From Phaeoceros laevis (taxonomy: Eukaryota; Anthocerotophyta; Anthocerotopsida; Notothyladales), in assembly GCA_049999765.1 (NCBI GenBank), contig JBNGIQ010009298.1, positions 1 through 64,000 of the forward strand: 64,000 nt of DNA. The letters run 5' to 3'. The notes under the pieces were generated by a model, which was not told the origin of the DNA, ran no database searches, and saw only the letters and a program-made list of their open reading frames with translations. This document shows, one piece after another, positions 54,551 through 64,000 of this stretch. A program made the translations under genes and the position numbers. Position 1 is the stretch's first letter, and each line of letters begins with the position of its first letter.

Positions 54551-55000
54551 GGCTTCACTGGTAGACATCGTTTTGAGGGCATCAAAGTCGGGGCTTTGGT
54601 GAGTTTTGGTCATCGTCCTTCCATGGATTCATGAATCAACCTCTGCTCAATGAATAGCAAATGTTGCTCTTTTGTTGACCTTTGCAATTTATTAGTACTG
54701 CGCCAGACAAGAGGTCACAGTAAAAAAATCTGGAGTTTCTTGAACTTCTTTTGATGGCTGCTCGAATCTATGACTGTGGGAACCTCCACACAGCTTTTGT
54801 CATTCAGATGTTCCATGAGCAGATTTCAGGGTGCCTGTATGCCTAACCTGGGTGGTAACACACTCAACTAAGCACTTTGAAAGTTCTCTGTGAATGGGGT
54901 GGCTGCTTTACAGGACGAGTAACCTACAGGCTGCTTATATGGAGACCCAGAGATATAGAGGAACTCCCACAAGCACTAGAGATGCGAGCAGCGCAGACAA
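54551..55000. other. 3' flanks of two convergent genes
   Basis: 450 bp between the stop codons of the thaumatin-like gene (plus) and the two-cupin gene (minus). An AATGAATAGCAAATG stretch near 54650 may include a polyadenylation signal. No gene is seen. Confidence 0.5.
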
Positions 55001-56659
55001 TCACAAAGCCATGTATCCAGGCCCCTTGTCACCTGCGTCGTCACCCTCCTGCGATTCCTTGGCTGGAAGAATGATGTAGCTGTTCCGACCTCCAAACACC
55101 TCCTCCACCAGTCGCTCATCCACATCAAGGGCAGCTGCCAGAATCTCCTTGGGGATCCCATTGAACTGGGAGGTTTTCCCGGCAAGGAATGCTGTGGATG
55201 GTCTGCACATTTACCAACAAAGCTGCCCACGTTAAACTCATGGAACCCTTTAGGCAGCCAAATTTTGCAACAAGCGCACTGCCTTCGACATAATTTGTCC
55301 TTACATGGAGGTGTCGGCCACCGAGAACCAGTCCAAGCCCTCTGGCTCAGCAATCAGGACAAAGCCGTGTTGTCTCGGCACTACGACGATCTGGCCTTCC
55401 ACCACATCGATGTCCAGGATTAGCTTGCTCGCAGTGGGGCTCGTTAGCTGGAACTTTCCTCTGCCCTTGATGATGTAGAAAACAGTGTTGGCACTTGGTG
55501 CCCATCCAGGACCAAAAGAGGAACCCTGCATAGGCCAAAAATTCAGCAGGATGACATGACTTAGAACACTTCCATCCTCAATCGGTAGGTCTAAACAGAC
55601 CTTTACTGATTGAAATCAAACCTTCTCTTGGTGACCGAGAATTCCACTGAGGCCGATAGAGTGCAGGACAGGGTAGCTATCCAGGGAAGCAGCCAGATTC
55701 CAGATTTTGCCCCCCTCTGGAATGTCCACATCAGGGTAGCTGCTGGCGAGAGGGAACTGGAAGTCAGCATCGTAGCGGAGGTCAGAAATGGGTGGAGAGA
55801 GGACGCCCAGGGCCTTGGGAAGCTTGAAAAATGTGCGAGCTTGTTGAGCGTAGATGAGCTTGGCTACATCGTCTTCTTTCGCATTGAAAGCGTTGATCAG
55901 GACATCCAGGCCGAACGCATAAAGAACGCTATCTTCTCCCAGAATGTCAAACCTCTGCAACCAACATGAATTCAGTAGCTGATATGCTTTCCCGTACTGA
56001 GTACTTCATATGTTCCTGCCGAAGCACAGTCCCTAGTTCTAAAGGAAGTGATCTTGAAAGGGCTATCCTTACCTGAATTTTTCCAAGGGTGAGGCTCGTA
56101 CTGGTATCCCCAATCGCAACAACTGTGAACGGCAGAGGGCCGTTGTTGTAGAACCAATACACAGCTTCTCTGGGGATGAAGAAAGCGTCACCAGCCTGCA
56201 GAGTCTTGGTCTCAGCGCTTCTCCCATTCGCCAGCACCAGCCCCCATTGCGCCGATCCTGTCACCAGAGGAGAATTCCAGAGCCTAATCAGGGCAATCTT
56301 TCAGAGAACGTGATATACGTAAGAAATCGAGCAGCCGTTGCTCGCGATTTTGTCCTTGGATAGGGATTCTCGACCGGATGTATACCTCCAGTGACGAAGC
56401 CCAGAACGTCAGAGTCCAAATGGCCTGGGAACTGGACGCTGTTCTCCTCCAAGCGCACCGAAAATGCAGCCAAATTGCCGCTGACATTGGCTCGATACAG
56501 ATTCCATGCGCTCACACTCCCGGCGTCCGTCTCCAAGACAGGTAGCGCGAAAGTGGGCAGGTAGTCCTCGATCTTGAAAGGACCCCCATGAGCTTGACAC
56601 ACAAACACTAGCAAATTCACCAACACAATTAGCACTCGCACAACCGGCACACTCTCCAT
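55001..56659 (-). CDS. secreted two-cupin (vicilin-like) protein
   Basis: Five exons on the minus strand (56659-56386, 56257-56073, 55954-55622, 55525-55305 and 55202-55001), all GT-AG and in phase, 404 residues. A signal peptide (VVRVLIVLVNLLVFVCQAHG) precedes two cupin barrels of the 7S/11S storage-globulin superfamily. Barrel 1: NLAAFSVRLEENSVQFPGHL, VTGGSAQWGLVLANG, LQAGDAFFIPREAVYWFYNN. Barrel 2: NTVFYIIKGRGKFQLT, VVEGQIVVVPRQHGFVLIAE, GLDWFSVADTS. The C-terminus AFLAGKTSQFNGIPKEILAA is the typical globulin ending. In spore-bearing plants such proteins are spore-storage or apoplastic vicilin-like proteins; the exact role is inferred. The usual His metal ligands of germins are largely missing in barrel 1, which argues against oxalate oxidase or superoxide dismutase activity. 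Confidence 0.88.
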
Positions 56660-58359
56660 CTTGAAGGCTGCCGACTTTTCCCGACTACAGCGGCCTCAAA
56701 ACTGGTCCAGATGGTTCTGCTCTTCCAGGTTCTCACCACCACCTCTATCTCTGATGAGGGCCGAAATGCAGACGAGTGGAGCTGAGCAAGCTCGAGCCTT
56801 TAAAGGAGAGCAAACAATTATTGCCACAGTGGCGGACAGCAGGATCTCGCACAAGGAAGCAGGACGATACATCCATGTCTCATGCATTAGGCATACCAAC
56901 CGAGCGCGTCCTCACATCGTGCCTCAAGAATAGTCAAGAAAACACCTGCCAGGTGCAGTAGCACTGTGCCGCCAACCGCAACCAATAGAGACGCACACGC
57001 CAAGTGCTGGAGATTCCCACCGTCCTCCCGCAAATTTGCATAAATCCATTGCCAGCAACAATCTTACACCCCCCATTGCTCTCAGCGAGCTTCCAAGAGA
57101 CCTCACCCGCAGTCAATCCAGAGCGCACAGGATGGGAGCTAAGCGGAAGCTCTCGTGATGACGATTCCGGTTGTGGCAGGGAAACCCGCAATTGGTGCGG
57201 GGGGGATTCTGTCACAAGGGGGATCGTCACCGCGAGCCATTCCGCTTTCAAGAAATTAAGCAATGTGATGTTTCTTCAAGATGAGGAGAGGAGCTGGCAC
57301 TAACCCTTAGACAGACAGGTCTCGAGACAGCCGCCAGAACGCGTGCACCAAAAGAAAGAAGTCCGCCTGCTCCCGCCACATCGTCGGGTAGGGACCAGCA
57401 GGCAGGCCTTCATGATTTCCACACCCGCTGAGCTGGCTGGCCACCTGATTCTCAGATGCGGGTTTTGCTGATGATGAATGAATGCCACAATCAACTCTGT
57501 AGGTGGACTGACTCACAATTGCTCAATCATCATATCCTACGGAAATGAATGCTTTTGTCCGGTGCGGATGAGCAGACATGCGTCGGGGGCAGCGCTCATT
57601 TACGTGTCATTCACAGGAGACATAACTGCATTCTGCACACATTCAGAAGCACTTCCGGTTGTTTGGTCCATTTTCCGAAGCCGAGGGATGGGACCTACAC
57701 CTTGAGGAGGAAGGATACCAACCTCCTGGTTTGCAGCTTACCCGCCGGATCTGCAACCGCCGAAGCGAAGGCCGGAGGTCCTCTCTCTGTGAACGAGCCA
57801 ACAAAGCAAGCTTAGCAGGCCGGACCAATCAGTAGGCTACCAACTACGCTCCCCATTGGTTCTGCCTCTGCCTTTTCGTGACTTGGAGGCGGTACCGGAA
57901 GGGGGTGCGTCCGCGGTGTGAGGGCAGCCAGCAAGCACAGAGCGTTACGCCACATACTCATCAGCTTCTGCAGCCTGGCATGGACAAGGCGTGAAGGTCC
58001 GGTTGGTACGTCTAACAGTTCATTCATGACGGTATGTGGATGAATTCATGAGTTGAGACAATGAATGCCTGCGGCACTCCAATCTATGAGGCGGAACCAA
58101 AACTCACGGTTTACCGAATTGCTTGTAGGCATACTGACCTGCTGTTGATTGATCCCTGACCCAGTACAACCATGACGGGATCACCAAGGAAGAGGTCGCT
58201 GTAAGATGAAGTCTTTTCCGCCATAGGTAGACTAAGTAAGCTATTTCCTCCTCGTTGATAAAAGGGCAATCACCATCACATTCTATGCCATCGCCTCCAC
58301 GGACATCTTGTAGTCGTAAGCGGATCTCTTTCTATTGCTGTCGACGGATTTTTCGACCC
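56660..58359. other. intergenic region of 1.7 kb, no gene resolved
   Basis: The two-cupin promoter and TPC1 3' untranslated region lie here. Minus-strand frames at 57307-57516 (GLPAGPYPTMWREQADFFLL) and 57812-58027 (MNELLDVPTGPSRLVHARLQ) look mildly protein-like, but I could not link them by valid splices or recognise a family. Confidence 0.35.
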
Positions 58360-61300
58360 TCACGCTTCGGAAGGACCCGAGGATTTCGATTTTTCCAGCT
58401 CCTCACTGAGCATCTGGTTGAGCAGCGCTTGGACGCTTCCGCTTTTCGCCCTGCAAGCAGATAGTCGTTTCAGAAACCATGGATTCCCTATGAGCCCCAT
58501 ACAAACATGCGTAGCAGCAGAAAATGGCGTTACCTTCGAGCCTTCCTTCGTGTAGCCTCGTGCTGTAGAGCTCGCACAGGAGACAAGCAAAACATTAGTC
58601 CCCCACTGGTTTTCAGAACCTGCAAGAGAAAGCAGCCAACAGCACATCAAGCGTACACACCGTAGATAGTGCAGCTTCTTCTGGTTCATCGTCATCAGCT
58701 GTAGCCTTGTCCATGTCCAATTCGGCAAAGAAGGCCTCCAGGACAAACGCCACAACCTGCAACCCAGAGCACTTGATAGTGAGAACGGGCACAAACTGGA
58801 CATTTTGATCATCGTCATACACCTGAAACGTGCAACTCACCAAATTGAGCAGGAACAGAACTGCAATCACGTAGTAGCTCAAGAAGTAGAACGTGGCTGT
58901 CCAATGTGTCATATGCGCATAGCTCTGCCAAAAGAATTAAGTTAGGAAAGAACTGTCGGAGATGCAACAGCAAAGAAAAGTCGCTCTTGCTCTTGCTCTT
59001 GCTCCATACCTCCATCCATACTTGCCAGTTGCCCAGTATCATCAAGTCGAAAAGTAACACCATGCCTGAGGGGAAGTCGTTGAAGTTTTTCACCATGTAG
59101 CTAGATTTCTGTTAAGAACCTCAGAAGGGTATTGTAACCAATCACCACCGCAAACATGTGAGCACACTACCCTTTCATCTGCAAGCACACTTTTCCGCCA
59201 CTCCCTGTACCAATGAGGTACAATAAAAACTAGGATACTCATTTTCGTACATCGTAGTCTCCTTTAGACTGGGGTTAAGCTCGTTGACAACTCCTCCAAA
59301 AAGCTGCAATCAACATGGAATGCTACATTAGCCTTGACAACACCGCTTCAAAGAAAGTATCATACCAGTGACGACGAGGACCTCAAAAAATATTCTGTTT
59401 GATGCGTGAGATACCAACTTACATGGATACCAAGAGAACAGTATATACACATAACGCAGAAGATCACCCCCAAGTAAGGTGACAAGCTGGGGATCAACTT
59501 CAGAAAGGTGGCCACCACCACTCTATACCGTTCAGAAAGCATCAAAAGCCTTGTAAGCCGCAACAGCCTTGCAATTAGCAGATAACGAATCCTGGAACGC
59601 CACAGAACATCATCCTCATCAGCAGCCCGAAGATATTCACAAATGCACCTCTCCACATCCAAGCACACAGCAGCAGTGAACATTTCTGACATACCACTCC
59701 GGATTTGAGAAGATGGAAAAGTTGAACAAGGTCAAAGTCTCTGCAACGACTGCACAACAGAATAGTATTCCAAGCCCATCAAAAGGAAGTCCGCGGTTGA
59801 TGACGATCTTTGTCGGCTAAATCAAATGAAGATGGTCCGATATTCAGTCCATCCTCACCTACAACAACCGTTATAACAAAATCAAACCGATTTTGATAAT
59901 CGCGCCAATAGGTTGTAAACCCATAGACAGATATCTTCAGCAGCATCTCGACAACATAAAGCCAACCTGCAAGGAGCGCACTCAGACTGTAAGTATTATC
60001 TGAAGTCGGTGAAACATGTGATGAAGGGAACTGGGGCACGTGATAGAACCAAACCAAGAGCAAGTTCTACGGTCTGCCAAATCTTCTGAGATGAAGTATC
60101 ATTCAACAAGTCCAGCTGCACATGTCAAAAACCAAATGGCCCCCTTTTAAGGAGACCGTATAAGCAGCACATACAGCAGTAACGACATGACCATTAAAAC
60201 CGGAGCAGTAATAGAGATGCTGCTTACATAAGATTCAATGCCAACTGTCACCATATTCACGACCAGCATACCCTGCACAATATACTCGAAGTTCTTGCTT
60301 TTGACAAAATGCCTGATTTGGATCCAGATAGCACTGTTGTAACAGACGGGGAAGGATTCCAGCCAGGAAGGCTAGAAATAATCAAGGCAACAGAAACACG
60401 GACAAAAAATCAGTATTTTAGCATAGCTTGATAAATGCACAAAGTTTGCAGTTAGAGAAGTGCAGGCAAATCCAGGATACTAAAAGGGCTGCAAACCAAT
60501 ACCACAGGAGCTTTTTCAAATCTTAGTCCAATCGCTGAACATAGGTCCATGAATTCCTCCTTGTTTATCTGCACCATATGAAACAGAGAACTAAGCTTCC
60601 ACGAGCTATACATTAACTCTTCTACTCGTGTTCGCAGACAGCACGTTGCATACTAACTTTATAGTAGATGAAAAGATAGCAAACAGAACCTGAAAATCAC
60701 CACTGTCATCCAGTGCATAGAACACATTCAGCATGTCTTCTTCCGCTACGTTTGGGAGTGTTCTGCATTCGGGAATAACAACAATGTAAAAAAGTCATGA
60801 TGTCAAGAAAAGCTTTACCAGCATTCTGCATATACAGCACAATACCTGTATTTGTTCAACTGCTTGAACAAGTTAGCAGACTGCCCAATGTCCAGAGTTC
60901 CTTTTTTCTGTTGAACAGTTCCAGAAGTGCACAGAAACCCACGTTGTGAAACTCACACCAATGGACAGGACAAGTGACTGAGCAATACGAGCCACGAGAC
61001 TTTAAGCAGAATAGCATGCACTTAGACGCATTTTAAATTTACCTTAGTGTCAATAATGTCAAAAGCTTTGCTGAGAATTTCTACCCTTTTCCTTTCTGCT
61101 GAAACAAGTTGTTGAGCAAACTGCGGTTACGAAGAGCAAACGATACGAGAAGCTTTTAGTTTGTGAACCCATGACGAAATCTGGCACTTCACTCTTAACA
61201 ACAATTCTCCAAAAACATTTGTGCCATCCACCACAGACAACAACTATCAGCCTCTGACTAGAACAATGAAACTTGCAACAAATAAGAAACAATTTTCTTT

Positions 61301-63324
61301 CATACAGAGCAACTTGTGCAAAAGATAGTCAATGGGAACAAGAGCCCTTGTAGTACTCCAGGGAGTTGCACGCTACTAGCAACTAGAGATCACCTGTTCT
61401 TTGAAGCTGTTGTACACAACGGCAAGAATCAGGTTGAAAATGAAGTATACTCCAAAGAGTATGTACAGGATGAAGAAAATAGATGAGAATCGAGAAGCCC
61501 TGCAACACATTTCAAGACATCAGCCTCCAGTGCGACAGGGAATCGCCACACTACTTCAAACAAGTGTTGAACCTTGATGGACAACAGCAAGAGCTGTTGG
61601 CTGCAGACTAACTTGAAGAGGCAATAGACAGATGGTATAAGCTACAATGGCAGTGGAAAAGAGCCTACTGGTATGCTGGTAACCAAACATCAGGGTTGTT
61701 TGCTGTTGTAAAAAGGACAAACATCTGATACAGGGTAACCCAGTATGATGTGAAGTATGTCTTGCCCTGAGTTGTATCTTCGAACAGTATATATGCCACC
61801 CAACTTGAAAAGACGATATATATGATTAACAGAGCCTGCAGCACAAGGTACACATGAATCAATAATGTCTATTCTTTTCTCCCGAGCCCCCTTGAGTGAT
61901 GGCACAAGACACTACCTAGACAACATTGGATGATAAGTCCTAATTCTGGACGGTTGGACATGATGATAAGGTTCTTACAAAAATGTCCAAGAATGACGGT
62001 ATGATGCCCAGCAAGACATTTGCACACTGCCTCAGCTCCCTGCACAGAAGCAAGACCAGGCGCTCAGTCAGGGCAGCACAACACTGTCCTTATCAGTTCC
62101 ATAGATCGAGAACAGGGGGAATAGTTCAAGTTCAAACACTCTCTCAGTCTAATCCACAAGCTGCGTAAGTCATTATGCAAGTTCAGATCCAGCTCTGTCA
62201 CCTTATGTTAAGACCAAATATAAGAACCCGAACATAGGGGGCCAGCCGGAAGGGCAAGCTCGTCACTGTACCAGAACTCGAGATGTAAAGAGCATTGACT
62301 ATTGCATCAATGACTAGTACAACGAACAGGCCAGCCTGTTCCAATCAACAGGCAACAACTTCCAGGTTACACAGAGTTTCAAGAGAAATATAACTAAAAC
62401 GTCTGTTCCAGTATCCTACACTCCTCCCTGTAACCTTAATAGCTTCAATAGGGTTGCTCCAAAATAGCTTGTTGCTGACGTATGAGATAGGTGCAAACGT
62501 GTACACCGCAAGAATAACGAGAACAACTGCCTGGTTGTTACATAAAAGTCAACAGACCATACATGATGAGTATCTTCACAGTGAGTGAAATCTATAATGC
62601 CTACGCTAAAAATTGAGAGTGAAGGACAAGACCTCGTATATAAGAGAATCCAGTCTGCTGAGGTAAGGCAGATCTCCCAGATAATAGGTCTGCTTGTCAC
62701 CGCACGGATGAGGAGAGGCTCCCTTGCACCACAAGGGCACCTGCAAGGACAAGTTGCAAGATTCGGGTCGACAAGCCGCACACAGGGCTTGCCGGAAGAA
62801 ATATATGTGCACCAATGTCAATGCTATCCTGCAAAGCGTTGCACTTACCTCAAAAAAGTTGAGCAAAACAAGTGCGAACAAGGTCAGAGTCCACAAGAAG
62901 TCCAACTTCGTGTATAAAAAGTAGCGATTGCCAGCTGTGTCGAAGTCGTCCTGCTCCAGAACTTCGGTCGGGATTCCAATTCCGTCCTCCGCCTGGCATG
63001 CATGCAAGAAGCCAATTGAGACTGTCATTCAAAAGAGAGAAGCACCACCGTGTAGTTTGAAGGCCTGCACAAAATTTCTTTCCGTAACTTTCGGAAGAAC
63101 AAATCACGCACCAGATCCACCATAGCAGCCGCCCTCTCGTACTTGTCTCCATTAGTAACTGCAGTAGACCTTGTCCTGTTGAAGACATTGGCGTGCCTTA
63201 TCGAGCTAAGCTTGCGCCTCCACCTTCCTGCGCCTTTTTTTTCCGTGTCGCTATCACTGCTGTCGCTATGCAGCAATGAGACATCCATGGCGGTGGATTC
63301 AGGCTCAAGGTCTGGTGAGTGCAT
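58360..63324 (-). CDS. TPC1: two-pore cation channel TPC1 (vacuolar, calcium-regulated)
   Basis: Twenty-three exons on the minus strand, all GT-AG and in phase, 782 residues. Exon boundaries: 63324-63112, 62992-62849, 62740-62633, 62530-62435, 62335-62202, 62039-61979, 61835-61669, 61499-61394, 61120-61043, 60907-60846, 60762-60690, 60568-60503, 60371-60228, 60115-60055, 59966-59859, 59740-59695, 59591-59423, 59303-59239, 59100-59010, 58924-58841, 58756-58661, 58619-58534, 58450-58360. TPC1 is the slow vacuolar channel of the tonoplast: two six-helix repeats joined by two EF-hands. Seen here: filter 1 [16 protein letters not shown] (about 293-308), EF-hand loops [15 protein letters not shown] and [16 protein letters not shown], the second voltage sensor [17 protein letters not shown] and filter 2 [12 protein letters not shown]. 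The start is the first ATG ([10 protein letters not shown]). Exon 22 adds a basic segment ([16 protein letters not shown]) before the usual C-terminal helix [16 protein letters not shown]. Confidence 0.95.
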
Positions 63325-64000
63325 ATGCGCTAGCCTTCGCACTTCATCTCGTCACCTGTCAGCCAAGGCACCATCAGGGAGCTTGCTCATCTACCGAACC
63401 GTCCATAGGCTAGTAATCTCAATGCTGCCATCAGAAACAATGACACAAGAAAATCAAGCAGCACAAATCGCACTTGCGAATCTAACAGGTCATCCTTCCA
63501 TTCCCAAACCACCTTCCAGAGCCTATATTATAGCACCTGCAAGCAGCGATAGCAGCACAGCAGACAGGAGATATTCATTTTACCGGCTGAATCCGGCAGC
63601 TTAGAGAAGAAGCGGACATTCTTTTAGCTTGGCACTGTCAAACCAGCCACAGAACAAACCAGCGCTACTTGTACCGCAGAAGACATCACAGGACTATTTG
63701 TTTATTTGATCTTTGAAAGGAGATATCACAGGGCTATTGACGAGAAGTGGAAGCAGGCAGTGAAATACCAAATCATCCACTTCATTGGCCTGCTCAGTGT
63801 GCACGGGCGCGTTGACGCTGAATCGAAACACAAGTATGACAGTCTACACTGTAGTCTAGCCTCCGGCTGACAGGCCGCGGGAGGCGATTGGAACTGACAG
63901 CCCCGGCAATGAGGCGACGTGGTGCTGACGTGTATCCACGCCTCTAAAGCCGCATTCGTGCGCGCCGGTAATTCTGTTTTTCACCCAGCGAAAACGTTTT
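63325..64000. promoter_or_regulatory. upstream region of TPC1
   Basis: 676 bp upstream of the TPC1 ATG to the window edge; should hold leader and promoter. Plus-strand open frames here overlap the TPC1 first exon and are shadows. No TATA box is obvious. Confidence 0.4.

Noticed and set aside
63143-63604. 153-codon plus-strand frame at the right end
   Set aside because: It overlaps the first exon of TPC1 in antisense and has no family resemblance.

Overview
This is nuclear DNA of a land plant, most likely a hornwort. Three things point there. There is a cluster of large intronless PLS-class pentatricopeptide repeat (PPR) genes. Two of these end in the variant DYW domain (KPAxA box, C-terminal DRH or DRN) that is known from plants with U-to-C organelle RNA editing, with the DRH ending best known from hornworts. 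The other genes are compact, with short GT-AG introns (mostly about 85-140 nt), plant gene families (TPC1, chloroplast NFU, thaumatin-like, PIG-V, UBC27) and mixed strands. Two runs of exactly 100 N mark scaffold joins. A lycophyte or fern is the main alternative; species cannot be fixed from the sequence.

Layout. 0-4 kb: a decayed PRP31-like splicing-factor fragment, two scaffold gaps, short tandem repeats, a probable Harbinger-type MITE and a tRNA-Lys(UUU). 4-7 kb: a WDR5-type WD40 gene and a newly assembled two-exon gene of unknown function. 7-32 kb: the PPR region, with one 1513-residue PLS-E protein on the minus strand, then UBC27, a charged nuclear-type protein, and four related PPR genes (15.9, 19.2, 24.0 and 29.1 kb). 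Each of these four carries an N-terminal module that I recognise as the PDF motif of OSB organellar single-stranded-DNA-binding proteins. A kinase-like gene sits among them. 32-41 kb: chloroplast Fe-S scaffold NFU and tRNA 2'-phosphotransferase head to head, GPI mannosyltransferase II (8 exons), a PqqB-like metallo-beta-lactamase gene of bacterial character, a dead cytochrome P450 and an SGNH esterase. 41-50 kb: gene-poor AT-rich DNA with diverged tandem repeats, a dead tandem Tpt1-domain gene, a broken gene of unknown function and a divergent 5S rRNA copy. 50-64 kb: a TPR-SET protein, a thaumatin-like protein, a two-cupin vicilin-like protein and the 23-exon TPC1 vacuolar cation channel.

How the genes relate. 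The PPR genes are the organising theme. Two probable U-to-C type editors (KPAxA class) lie in opposite orientation and flank a tandem pair of canonical C-to-U type genes. One of that pair has recently lost its catalytic DYW domain through a TGG-to-TGA change, and the decayed domain is still visible downstream. All four share one N-terminal PDF module, so they look like one local family that gave rise to both editing chemistries. The other genes are ordinary housekeeping or defence genes with no evident functional link to each other. Exon boundaries were worked out by hand from GT/AG sites, reading phase and family conservation. Several start codons were placed at the first ATG rather than at an upstream GTG.
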